A DNA stretch of 6,570 nucleotides from Rhodospirillales bacterium (GTDB taxonomy: Bacteria; Pseudomonadota; Alphaproteobacteria; Acetobacterales; Acetobacteraceae). The position numbers were made by a program, and so were the translations under genes. Position 1 is the first letter of the stretch; each line of letters opens with the position of its first letter. Under the pieces are notes generated by a model. It was not told the origin of the DNA. It ran no database searches and was given only the letters and a program-made list of their open reading frames with translations. This document shows, in pieces, positions 1 to 6,570 of the stretch. The DNA is taken from positions 1 through 6,570 of the forward strand of contig CAHJXG010000418.1 of the NCBI GenBank assembly GCA_903644035.1. The letters are read 5' to 3'.

Positions 1-1
1 C

Positions 2-1186
2 GGCCTTTTCCTGGTGCCCCGCCCGCTGGCGCTCGCCGCGGCGGTGGCGGCCGTGTTCTGTGGCCGGCTGCTCCTGCTGGCCTGGCGCGGGCGGCGGCCC
101 GGCGGCCCTCAGGCCGGCCGTACCGTTGCCGAGACCCTGAAGCGGTCCGGCCGGTTCCTGACGCCGGCGCTGCTGACGCTGGCCGTCGTGCTGCCGTTCA
201 TCACCGGGCGCTACGGCATCGACCTCGGCATCCTTGTGCTGACCTACGTCATGCTCGGCTGGGGGCTGAACATCGTCGTCGGGCTGGCCGGGCTGCTCGA
301 CCTCGGCTACGTCGCGTTCTATGCGGTCGGCGCCTACTCCTTCGCGCTGCTGTCGCAGACGTTCGGGCTGGGGTTCTGGACCTGCCTGCCGCTGGCCGGG
401 CTGTTCGCGGCGGCCTGGGGCGTCATGCTGGGCTTTCCCGTGCTGCGGCTGCGCGGCGACTACCTCGCCATCGTGACGCTCGCGTTCGGCGAGATCATCC
501 GCATCGTCCTGCTGAACGCCGCCGGCATCACCGGCGGTCCGAACGGCATTAGCGGCATCCCTCGTCCCACGCTGTTCGGCCTGCAGTTCTCCGCCGCGAG
601 CGGGCCGGGCACGTTCACGGGCTTCCTCGAAGGCCTCGGCTACCCGGTTGAGTACAGCCCGACGCAGCGCGTCGCCTTTCTCTACTACGTGATCCTGGGC
701 CTTGCCTTGCTGACCAACTGGGTCACGCTTCGCCTCCGCCGGGTCGCCCTCGGCCGCGCCTGGGAGGCGCTGCGGGAGGACGAGGTCGCCTGCCGCTCGC
801 TCGGCATCAACGTGACCGTGACGAAGCTCACGGCGTTCGCCATCGGCGCGACCTTCGGCGGCTTCGCCGGCGCGTTCTTCGCCACCCGCAACGCCTTCAT
901 CAGCCCGGAGAGCTTCACCTTCATCGAGAGCGCCATCGTGCTCGCCATCGTCGTGCTGGGCGGCTTGGGCAGCCAGCTTGGCACGGCGCTCGCCGCCATC
1001 GTGATGATCGGCGGGTTCGAGGTGTTCCGCGACTTGGCCGAGTATCGTATGTTGCTGTTCGGCGGCGCCTTGGTGCTGATCATGGTGCTGCGCCCGCGCG
1101 GCCTGGTGTCCGGCCGCACGCCAAGCGTGTCGCTTGGTCGCCCGCGGGAGGTCTCGGCCGAACTGGTGGCGGAAGGCCGTGGATAA
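2..1186 (+). CDS. livM: LivM, branched-chain amino-acid ABC transporter permease (5' end outside window)
   Basis: One of two integral-membrane subunits of a HAAT-family importer for leucine/isoleucine/valine or related amino acids, in the inner membrane. The reading frame is open to the left edge, so the gene is taken as partial; a GTG at 14 is the first start-like codon inside the window, but the residues before it read on naturally. Counting from that GTG, LivM hallmarks are GLAGLLDLGYVAFYAVGAY (90-108), LRGDYLAIVTLAFGEIIR (146-163), GITGGPNGISGI (171-182), an ATPase-contacting cytoplasmic loop around GRAWEALREDEVACRSLGIN (247-266), GGLGSQLGTALAA (316-328) and the terminal LRPRGLV (359-365). 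Several hydrophobic helices lie between them. The gene ends in TAA at 1184-1186 and overlaps livG by 8 bp. The partner permease livH is expected just upstream. The family is secure; the exact substrate is inferred only. Confidence 0.93.
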   Translation, partial: GLFLVPRPLALAAAVAAVFCGRLLLLAWRGRRPGGPQAGRTVAETLKRSGRFLTPALLTLAVVLPFITGRYGIDLGILVLTYVMLGWGLNIVVGLAGLLDLGYVAFYAVGAYSFALLSQTFGLGFWTCLPLAGLFAAAWGVMLGFPVLRLRGDYLAIVTLAFGEIIRIVLLNAAGITGGPNGISGIPRPTLFGLQFSAASGPGTFTGFLEGLGYPVEYSPTQRVAFLYYVILGLALLTNWVTLRLRRVALGRAWEALREDEVACRSLGINVTVTKLTAFAIGATFGGFAGAFFATRNAFISPESFTFIESAIVLAIVVLGGLGSQLGTALAAIVMIGGFEVFRDLAEYRMLLFGGALVLIMVLRPRGLVSGRTPSVSLGRPREVSAELVAEGRG

Positions 1187-2029
1187 GCCCCTCCTGCACG
1201 TCACCGACCTGACGATGCGCTTCGGCGGGCTGACCGCGGTGAGCGCCCTGTCGTTCGAGGCGCGGCGCGGCGAGATCACCTCCGTCATCGGCCCGAACGG
1301 CGCCGGCAAGACCACGGTGTTCAACTGCATCACCGGCTTCTACCGGCCCACCTCCGGCGACATCGCCTTGACCCACCCGGACGGTGGCGCGTTCCGGCTG
1401 CAGACGCTGCCGGGCCACCGCATCGCCCGGCGCGCCCGCGTCGCCCGCACCTTCCAGAACATCCGCCTGTTCGCCGGCATGACGGTGCTGGAAAACCTGC
1501 TGGTGGCGCAGCACAACGCGCTGATGCCCAACGTCGGCTCCGGCCTGCTCGCCGTGTTCGGCCTGGGCGGGCACCGCGCGGCGGAGGTCCTCGCCATCGA
1601 CCGTGCCCGCGGCTGGCTGGACCGCATCAACCTGCTGTCCCGCGCCGATGACCCGGCCGGCGCCCTGCCCTACGGCGACCAGCGCCGGCTGGAGATCGCC
1701 CGCGCCATGTGCACCGCCCCGGTGCTGCTGTGCCTCGACGAACCCGCGGCCGGGCTGAACCCGCGGGAGAGCGACGCGCTGGCGGAGCTGCTGAAAACCA
1801 TCCAGGCCGACGGCTGCTCGGTGCTGCTGATCGAGCACGACATGGGCGTCGTCATGCGCATCTCCGACCACATCGTCGTGCTCGACCACGGCAAGCGCAT
1901 CAGCGACGGCGACCCGGCCCATGTCCGCGCCGACCCGAACGTGATCGCCGCCTACCTCGGCGAGGGCGACGAGGATGATCCCGACGTGCCGCTTGCGGCA
2001 GCGTCCGACACGCCGCTGGCCGCCGCCTC

Positions 2030-2033
<4 letters not shown>
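1179..2033 (+). CDS. livG: LivG, branched-chain amino-acid ABC transporter ATP-binding protein
   Basis: Cytoplasmic ATPase subunit, 284 aa from the GTG at 1179. Visible motifs: Walker A GPNGAGKT (38-45), Q-loop TFQNIRLF with Q93, the LivG version of the ABC signature LPYGDQRRLEIARA (163-176), Walker B VLLCLDEPAAGLNP (182-195) with catalytic E188, and switch histidine H220 in IEHDM. The start was chosen because MDKPLLHVTDLTMRFGG is the usual LivG beginning. A TTG at 1134 in the same frame would add 15 atypical residues and has no clear ribosome binding site; a GGAAGG lies very close before 1179. The gene overlaps the end of livM by 8 bp and shares GTGA with livF. Beyond the normal end near AAYLGEG, the protein carries about 20 extra residues: an acidic stretch (DEDDPD) and PLAAAS twice. 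Confidence 0.93.
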
Positions 2034-2752
<719 letters not shown>

Positions 2753-2767
2753 CACCCTTCCCCGCCC

Positions 2768-2794
2768 CGCGGCTTCCGAATAGCTTACGCCGCG
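2768..2794 (+). other. Small GC hairpin between livF and the binding-protein gene
   Basis: CGCGGC (2768-2773) can pair with GCCGCG (2789-2794), leaving a 15-nt loop. There is no T-tract after it, so it is not a convincing terminator. Its position, 15 bp after the livF stop and before the binding-protein ribosome binding site, would suit an mRNA stability or processing element, but a 6-bp stem in such GC-rich DNA can also arise by chance. Confidence 0.3.
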
Positions 2795-2801
2795 CACCAA
2801 T

Positions 2802-2814
2802 AAAGGAACGTTCC
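2802..2814 (+). promoter_or_regulatory. Ribosome binding site of the binding-protein gene, overlapping a perfect palindrome
   Basis: AAAGGA (2802-2807) lies 7 nt before the ATG at 2815 and fixes that start. Its GGA is also the first part of GGAACGTTCC (2805-2814), a perfect 10-bp palindrome ending directly at the start codon. The ribosome-binding role is well supported; any role of the palindrome is inference. Confidence 0.7.
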
Positions 2815-3918
2815 ATGTTTCGCAGAACTCTGGTCGCCAGCGCCGCCATGCTGGCCGTCACCCTCACCGGCGCCGCGGCTCAGGCGCAAATCCGCATCGC
2901 GACGGTGGGGCCGATGACCGGGTCCTACGCCGCGGTCGGCGCGCAGATGAAGGCCGGCGCCGAGCAGGCCGTGGCCGACATCAACAAGGCCGGCGGCGTC
3001 AACGGCCAGCAGCTCGTGCTGGAGGTCGGCGACGACGCCTGCGACCCGCGCCAGGCCGTGTCGGTGGCCAATCAGATGGCCAGCCGCAAGGTGGCGGTGG
3101 TGGCCGGGCATTATTGTTCCGGCAGCTCGATCCCGGCCAGCAAGGTCTATGCGGAGGAGGGCGTGCTGCAGATCAGCCCGGCCAGCACCAACCCCGCCTA
3201 CACCGACAACGGCAGCTGGAACACCTTCCGCGTCTGCGGCCGGGACGATCAGCAGGGCTTGGTCGCCGGCAAGTACCTGGCGACGACGTTCAAGGCCAAG
3301 AAGATCGCGATCCTGCATGACAACTCGGCCTACGGCAAAGGCCTGGCGGACGAGACCAAGAAGTCGCTGAACGCCAACGGCGCCACCGAGGCGCTCTATG
3401 CCGCCTATACGCCCGGCGAGCGCGACTACTCCGCCATCGTCAGCCGCATGAAGCAGGCGGGCATCGACGTCATCTATGTCGGCGGCTACCATACCGAAAC
3501 CGGGCTGATCGCGCGCCAGGCCAAAGAGCAGGGCATGAACATCACCATGGTCGGCGGCGACGCGCTCGTCACCAACGAGTTCTGGCAGATCGCCGGTCCG
3601 GCCGGCGAGAACACGCTGATGACCTTCCCGTCCGATCCGCGGAAGCGCCCGACGGCGGCTGCGGCGGTCGCCGAGTTCAAGGCGAAGGGGTTCGACCCCG
3701 AGGGCTACACCCTCTACACCTACGGGGCCATCCAGGTCTGGGCTGAGGGCGCCAGGAAGGCCAACAGCACCGATGGCAAGAAGGTCGCGGACACCCTCCG
3801 CAGCGGCCAGGCCTGGAGCAGCGTTCTAGGACCGATCACCTTCGACAAGAAGGGTGACATCACCACGGCTGACTACGTGTTCTATGTCTGGAAGAACGGC
3901 AACTACTCCGAGCTTTAG
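2815..3918 (+). CDS. livK: LivJ/LivK-type periplasmic branched-chain amino-acid binding protein
   Basis: Periplasmic ligand-binding subunit of the transporter, 367 aa. A Sec signal peptide is clear: positive MFRR, hydrophobic residues 5-20, and an A-Q-A site giving a mature start near Q25. The mature part is a type I periplasmic binding fold (Peripla_BP_6). By my recollection of the E. coli Leu/Ile/Val-binding protein, a constant offset of 23 aligns the key positions. C76 (DDACDP) and C101 (GHYCSGSS), 25 residues apart, match its disulfide; S102, T125 (SPASTNP) and Y225 (GGYHTE) match ligand contacts. D249 (GGDALVT) falls where that protein has a glutamate. The gene lies directly downstream of livM-livG-livF with its own ribosome binding site, and may be co-transcribed or separately boosted. 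Ligand could be Leu/Ile/Val or another amino acid or amide. The symbol livK versus livJ is arbitrary. Confidence 0.92.
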   Translation: MFRRTLVASAAMLAVTLTGAAAQAQIRIATVGPMTGSYAAVGAQMKAGAEQAVADINKAGGVNGQQLVLEVGDDACDPRQAVSVANQMASRKVAVVAGHYCSGSSIPASKVYAEEGVLQISPASTNPAYTDNGSWNTFRVCGRDDQQGLVAGKYLATTFKAKKIAILHDNSAYGKGLADETKKSLNANGATEALYAAYTPGERDYSAIVSRMKQAGIDVIYVGGYHTETGLIARQAKEQGMNITMVGGDALVTNEFWQIAGPAGENTLMTFPSDPRKRPTAAAAVAEFKAKGFDPEGYTLYTYGAIQVWAEGARKANSTDGKKVADTLRSGQAWSSVLGPITFDKKGDITTADYVFYVWKNGNYSEL

Positions 3919-3935
3919 CGGACCGGAGCGTGTCG

Positions 3936-3958
3936 AGGCCCGGGCATGTCCCGGGCCT
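3936..3958. terminator. Hairpin between convergent genes, possible two-way terminator
   Basis: AGGCCCGGG (3936-3944) and CCCGGGCCT (3950-3958) form a perfect 9-bp stem with a 5-nt loop. It lies 17 bp after the binding-protein stop and directly abuts the stop of the minus-strand flavin reductase. Neither side is followed by a real T-tract, so termination is inferred from position and stem strength. Confidence 0.55.
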
Positions 3959-4450
3959 TCAGGCCGCCACGGTGATGCGGTGGTAGGAGCGGCCGAAATA
4001 GATCAGGCCCTCATGCGCGCCGCCGACCTGGATCGCGTCCACCTCGCAGAAGAACACGTTGTGCGTGCCGATCTCCGACACCTGCGTGATCCGGCAGTCG
4101 AACGACACGACGGCGCCTGCCAGCGCCGGCGCCCCGGTTGCCAAGGTGACCCAATCCGCCTGGGCGAACCGTTCATCCATCACATGCGGCGTGAAGCCCG
4201 CGAAGATCGCCGACAGCGCCTCCTGCGACGCGGCGAGCGTGTTGACGCAGAGGACCGCGTTGGCCCTGAACGCCTCGTTGGAATCGCTGTTGCGGTTCAT
4301 GCAGACCAGCAGCGTCGGAGGATCGTCGGTGACGCTGCACACCGCCGAGGCGGTGAAGGCGCAGCGGCCGGCCGGCCCATCTGACGTGATGACGCTGACT
4401 GCGGCTCCAAGCCGGGCCATCGCGTTGCGGTAGCTTTCCCGATCAACCAA
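3959..4450 (-). CDS. RutF/HpaC-like flavin reductase (NADH:FMN/FAD oxidoreductase)
   Basis: A 163-aa protein of the flavin reductase domain family, which reduces FMN or FAD with NAD(P)H and hands free reduced flavin to a separate monooxygenase. Recognisable stretches are GAAVSVITSDGPAGRCAFTA (15-34), SAVCSVTDDPPTLLVC (35-50), LCVNTL (67-72), VSFDCRITQV (115-124), GTH (128-130) and the C-terminal GLIYFGRSYH (148-157). This resembles E. coli RutF most and HpaC next, so the oxygenase partner cannot be named. The start is TTG at 4450-4448: a GAGGTG lies 6 nt before it, an in-frame stop lies four codons upstream, and starting at the next Met (residue 11) would cut into the conserved N-terminus. 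No oxygenase gene is next to it. It is convergent with the liv operon and separated from the gene upstream by a terminator, so probably has its own promoter; I could not identify one with confidence. Confidence 0.88.
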   Translation of the reverse strand: MVDRESYRNAMARLGAAVSVITSDGPAGRCAFTASAVCSVTDDPPTLLVCMNRNSDSNEAFRANAVLCVNTLAASQEALSAIFAGFTPHVMDERFAQADWVTLATGAPALAGAVVSFDCRITQVSEIGTHNVFFCEVDAIQVGGAHEGLIYFGRSYHRITVAA

Positions 4451-4455
4451 TCCTG

Positions 4456-4461
4456 CACCTC
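4456..4461 (-). promoter_or_regulatory. Ribosome binding site deciding the TTG start of the flavin reductase
   Basis: On the minus strand GAGGTG ends 5-6 nt before the TTG at 4450. It is the best Shine-Dalgarno in the 115-bp gap and supports the non-ATG start. The palindrome CATCGATG (4461-4468) overlaps its upstream edge; its meaning is unknown. Confidence 0.65.
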
Positions 4462-4508
4462 ATCGATGCGCGTCAGGATACAGCAAAAGCAGTGCGGGAA
4501 CAGGCGCC

Positions 4509-4541
4509 AAACGAAAACGGGCACCCATCCCAGGGTGCCCG
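4509..4541 (-). terminator. Intrinsic terminator of the csbD-like gene
   Basis: A perfect 9-bp stem, CGGGCACCC (4518-4526) with GGGTGCCCG (4533-4541), and a 6-nt loop. Read on the minus strand, it is followed by TTTTCGTTT (4517-4509). It starts 24 bp after the csbD-like stop codon. The T-tract is on the minus-strand side only, so it acts in that direction and isolates the flavin reductase gene from transcription coming through csbD. Confidence 0.85.
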
Positions 4542-4565
4542 CTTCAAATCCCGTCGCCTGACTGG

Positions 4566-4754
4566 CTAGATCTTGTCTGCCGCGTCGCGAACGGTATCCT
4601 TCACGCCGCCGACGGCGCTCTCGGTCTTGCCGACGACCTTGTCAGCCTTGCCCTCGGCTTCCAGCTTCTCGTCGCCAGTGACCTTGCCGACACCTTCCTT
4701 GACCGTCCCCTTGACCTTGTCCCAGGCGCCCTGCACTCGGTTCTCGTCAACCAT
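4566..4754 (-). CDS. CsbD-family stress-response protein
   Basis: A 62-aa hydrophilic protein rich in Lys, Asp, Glu, Gly and Val. It matches the CsbD domain (B. subtilis CsbD, E. coli YjbJ): N5-RVQGAWDKVKGTVKEG, then VGKVTGDEKLEAEGKADKVVGKTESAVG, ending in a basic/acidic amphipathic tail. The molecular role of the family is unknown; members are induced by general stress or at stationary phase and are predicted cytosolic. The ATG at 4754 was chosen over in-frame upstream codons because AAGGGAG sits 7 nt before it, the upstream residues are not CsbD-like, and they would overlap the promoter below. Own promoter, own terminator: a single-gene unit. Regulation by an EcfG-type sigma factor is inferred from the promoter. 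Confidence 0.9.
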   Translation of the reverse strand: MVDENRVQGAWDKVKGTVKEGVGKVTGDEKLEAEGKADKVVGKTESAVGGVKDTVRDAADKI

Positions 4755-4761
4755 AATTCTG

Positions 4762-4768
4762 CTCCCTT
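4762..4768 (-). promoter_or_regulatory. Ribosome binding site of the csbD-like gene
   Basis: Minus-strand AAGGGAG, 7 nt before the ATG at 4754. It decides between this start and longer in-frame alternatives. Confidence 0.75.
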
Positions 4769-4793
4769 GCAGCGTTATGCCGCTGAGGATGCA

Positions 4794-4818
4794 AACGCCC
4801 TCAGCTACGCAAGGTTCC
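4794..4818 (-). promoter_or_regulatory. EcfG-type (general stress response) promoter of the csbD-like gene
   Basis: On the minus strand a -35 element GGAAC (4818-4814) is followed by exactly 16 nt and then a -10 element CGTT (4797-4794). This fits the alphaproteobacterial EcfG consensus GGAAC-N16/17-CGTT. The -10 element ends 39 nt before the ATG, giving a predicted leader of roughly 30 nt that holds the ribosome binding site. The target, a csbD/yjbJ-type gene, suits a stress regulon. No experimental start site is available. Confidence 0.75.
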
Positions 4819-4875
4819 ACCCAGAGTACGGGGCCATACCGCAACGGGGTCCAGCCTCGCCCTCAGCCCTTCCCG

Positions 4876-4895
4876 CGAGCCGGGCACTCGGCTCG
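4876..4895 (-). terminator. Weak hairpin just after the MFS transporter gene
   Basis: CGAGCCG (4876-4882) pairs with CGGCTCG (4889-4895), a 7-bp stem with a 6-nt loop, starting 2 bp past the transporter stop. No T-tract follows on the minus strand, so it may be a poor terminator or a 3'-end stabiliser. Confidence 0.4.
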
Positions 4896-4897
4896 GC

Positions 4898-6334
4898 CTA
4901 AGCGTCCACCCGCGACAGCGGCCTGGCGACGTCCTCCAGGCCCTTCTGCTCCGCATCGACGCCGTAGATGAGCGCGACGACGCCCCCCGTGATCATAATG
5001 GCCGCACCCACCAGGTAGCCGTAGAACAGGGGCGTGCGCTCCGTGCCGTCGCCGATCAGCAGCCCGTAGATCGCCGGGGCGATGGCGCCGGCCAGCTGTG
5101 CCGTCGCGAAGAAATAGGAGATCGCCTGGCCCCGGACCTCCAGGGGAAATATCTCGCTCACGGTGAGGTAGGCCGCAGAGGCGCCGGCGGACGCGAAGAA
5201 GAACGCGATGCACCAGAGCAGCGTCTGCGTCGTCGCCGTCAGCGCGCCGGCGTGGAACAGGAACGCCGAGACGGCCAGCACCAGACCGGCAACCCCGTAA
5301 CTCAAGAAGATCATTTTCCGCCGGCCGACCGTGTCAAAGAAATGACCGAGCAGGAGCGGTCCCAGCAGGTTCCCGATGGCGAACGGAAAGAAGTAGTATT
5401 GGGTGGAGGCAGGGGTCGTGCCATAGAAGTTCTGCAATACGAGCGCGTATGTAAAGAAGATCGCGTTGTAGAGGAACGACTGCGTCACCATCATCGTGAT
5501 GCCGAGCGCGGTGCGGGTCGGATACTCCTTGAAGAAGACATGCGCCAGTTGCTTGAGTGACACTTCCTCCCTGGCCCGCACCAGCATCGCCTTGCTTTCG
5601 GGAACCGGCTCAAGGGTGATGCCCTGCGCGCGCACGGAGGCTTCAGTCTCCTCGACGATGCGTTCGGCCTCTTCGGCGCGGCCGTGGGTCAGCATCCAGC
5701 GCGGGCTTTCGGGGATGTGCCGCCGCAGCCAGATGATGATCAGCCCCAAGACAGGCCCGATGAGGAAGCCGATGCGCCAGCCCCAGTCCTCGTCGACATA
5801 GGCGGGGTCGAGCAGCCACAGGCTGGCGAACGCGCCCAGGCCCGCGCCGGCCCAATAGGTGCCGTTGACGGCGATGTCGACCCGCCCGCGATACCGGGCG
5901 GGGATCAGCTCGTCGATTGCGGAGTTGATGGCGGTGTATTCCCCGCCGATGCCCAGGCCCGCGACGAAGCGGAAGAGGTAGAGGAACCACACGCTGGTCG
6001 CCATCCCCGCGATCCCGCTCCCGACGAGGTAGATGGCGAGCGTGATGATAAAAAGCTTCTTGCGGCCCCAACGGTCGGTCAACCGCCCGAAGGTGAGGGC
6101 GCCCACGACCTGCCCGATCAGATAGATCGTGCCGGCATACGCCACCTCGGCCGTCGTCATGCCGAGCGTCTTCTGGAAGCCGGCGGAGGCGACGAGTTGG
6201 ATCTCCAGGCCATCGAGGATCCAGGACACGCCCAGGCCAGTCACCACCATCCAATGAAACTTGGCCCAAGGCAGCCGGTCCATCCGGGCGGGGACAAGGC
6301 TGCTGATGACGTCAGAGGAACTAGGGTTTGGCAT
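4898..6334 (-). CDS. Major facilitator superfamily transporter, sugar/metabolite porter type
   Basis: A 478-aa inner-membrane protein with the 12-helix MFS layout; secondary transporter, probably proton-coupled. Helix 1 spans about 27-47 with acidic D41 and E44. The loop 2-3 motif is GRLTDRWGRKK (83-93), helix 4 carries RFVAGLGIGGEYTAIN (122-137), the sugar-porter mark PESPRWML is at 208-215, and a long cytoplasmic loop (about 216-270) joins the halves. The loop 2-3 motif recurs as GHFFDTVGRRK (330-340), and SEIFPLEVRGQ (393-403) matches the equivalent late motif. These point to the sugar porter or metabolite:H+ / aromatic acid symporter branches; substrate unknown. The ATG at 6334 has AAGGGAG 10 nt upstream. 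Met18 is a possible later start. The gene is 143 bp upstream of the csbD-like gene on the same strand, but that gene has its own promoter, so an operon link is weak. Confidence 0.9.
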   Translation of the reverse strand: MPNPSSSDVISSLVPARMDRLPWAKFHWMVVTGLGVSWILDGLEIQLVASAGFQKTLGMTTAEVAYAGTIYLIGQVVGALTFGRLTDRWGRKKLFIITLAIYLVGSGIAGMATSVWFLYLFRFVAGLGIGGEYTAINSAIDELIPARYRGRVDIAVNGTYWAGAGLGAFASLWLLDPAYVDEDWGWRIGFLIGPVLGLIIIWLRRHIPESPRWMLTHGRAEEAERIVEETEASVRAQGITLEPVPESKAMLVRAREEVSLKQLAHVFFKEYPTRTALGITMMVTQSFLYNAIFFTYALVLQNFYGTTPASTQYYFFPFAIGNLLGPLLLGHFFDTVGRRKMIFLSYGVAGLVLAVSAFLFHAGALTATTQTLLWCIAFFFASAGASAAYLTVSEIFPLEVRGQAISYFFATAQLAGAIAPAIYGLLIGDGTERTPLFYGYLVGAAIMITGGVVALIYGVDAEQKGLEDVARPLSRVDA

Positions 6335-6344
6335 GGGCTGGCGG

Positions 6345-6351
6345 CTCCCTT
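6345..6351 (-). promoter_or_regulatory. Ribosome binding site of the MFS transporter
   Basis: Minus-strand AAGGGAG, 10 nt before the ATG at 6334; the same word serves the csbD-like gene. The spacing is a little long but supports this start over Met18. Confidence 0.6.
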
Positions 6352-6520
6352 GTCTCGGGCCTCGTTGAACGGGTCCGGTCAGTGGCCGGGAGCCTGCCTT
6401 CCGGTCGCCGGACGGTCAATGAGGGGGAGCGGCGGGTGGCCGCCTCCGTGCGTGAACCCAGCTGCCATTTGGCCGGCAGCATTCGGGGCCGGTCACAGCG
6501 GCGGGCGCCGCAGGCGCGAT
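6352..6520. other. Non-coding leader of the MFS gene with repeated CCGGTC words
   Basis: No convincing gene was found here. The region holds four related words on the plus strand: CCGGTCA at 6375, CCGGTC at 6401, CGGTCA at 6413 and CCGGTCA at 6489. One of them, read on the minus strand, gives TTGACC (6419-6414), which could be a -35 element for the transporter, but no good -10 is seen at the right distance. A hairpin GCTGCC (6461-6466) with GGCAGC (6475-6480) has an 8-nt loop and might end transcription of a gene further right. Confidence 0.4.
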
Positions 6521-6570
6521 CTACTGCGCCGTGGCGCTCGCCTCGCTGCGGGTCGCGCCGACGCGGGCGG
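6521..6570 (-). CDS. Possible C-terminal end of a further minus-strand gene (partial)
   Basis: On the minus strand the frame entering from the right edge reads ...ARVGATRSEASATAQ and stops at TAG (6523-6521). Every codon ends in G or C. The piece is too short to name. A plus-strand frame sharing the same wobble positions (from about 6452 to the edge) is also open and equally GC-rich, so strand and even coding status are uncertain. Confidence 0.2.
   Translation of the reverse strand, partial: ARVGATRSEASATAQ

Noticed and set aside
1080..1922. 280-codon open frame on the minus strand across livG
   Set aside because: It is antisense to a complete ABC ATPase with all its motifs. The translation is low-complexity (many V, A, G, D, H, Q) with no recognisable domain, as expected for a shadow frame in GC-rich DNA.
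2785..3492. 235-codon open frame on the minus strand across the binding-protein gene
   Set aside because: It is antisense to a well-supported signal-peptide-bearing binding protein and its composition is that of a mirror frame; no domain or ribosome binding site was seen.
3854..4384. 176-codon plus-strand open frame across the convergent junction
   Set aside because: It starts inside the binding-protein gene and runs antisense through the flavin reductase; residues are Arg/Ala/Gly-rich without motif.
4755..4844. 30-residue N-terminal extension of the csbD-like protein
   Set aside because: The extra residues do not resemble CsbD, would cover the EcfG-type promoter and leader, and the downstream ATG has a well-placed ribosome binding site.
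5643..6269. 208-codon minus-strand open frame inside the MFS gene
   Set aside because: It lies in another frame of the same strand and is very rich in Arg, Gly and Pro, against a membrane protein with clear MFS motifs.
6414..6419. TTGACC as the -35 box of a sigma70 promoter for the MFS gene
   Set aside because: No acceptable -10 hexamer was found 16-18 bp downstream on the minus strand, so it is not called as a promoter.

Overview
The window is very GC-rich, with G or C at almost every third codon position. It looks like a chromosomal piece of an alphaproteobacterium, perhaps of the Rhodospirillales/Acetobacteraceae type. The best lineage clue, besides composition, is a GGAAC-N16-CGTT promoter of the EcfG general-stress class in front of a csbD-like gene; that sigma-factor system is typical of Alphaproteobacteria. 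The genus cannot be fixed from the sequence alone.

Left half (1-3918, plus strand): the distal part of a branched-chain (HAAT family) amino-acid ABC transporter operon. It holds livM (inner-membrane permease, cut by the left edge), livG and livF (the two ATPases) and a livJ/livK-type periplasmic binding protein. The first three genes overlap head to tail (8 bp, then 4 bp), both ATPases start with GTG, and livF has no visible Shine-Dalgarno, which suggests translational coupling. The binding-protein gene follows after 62 bp with its own ribosome binding site and a small hairpin in the gap. The binding protein captures ligand in the periplasm, LivM with a LivH partner (presumably upstream, outside the window) forms the channel, and LivG/LivF power transport. 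A GC-rich hairpin lies between this operon and the convergent gene on its right.

Right half (3959-6334, minus strand): three independent-looking genes. These are a small RutF/HpaC-type flavin reductase (TTG start), a 62-aa CsbD-family stress protein with its own promoter and a good intrinsic terminator, and a 12-helix major facilitator transporter of the sugar/metabolite porter type. None is obviously linked in pathway to the liv operon.

Right edge (6335-6570): the leader of the transporter gene, with four CCGGTC/CGGTCA words and small hairpins, then about 50 bases that may be the tail of another minus-strand gene. I saw no tRNA, rRNA, CRISPR array, insertion sequence or phage gene. The window looks like ordinary core and accessory metabolism; the most informative non-coding signal is the stress promoter of the csbD-like gene.
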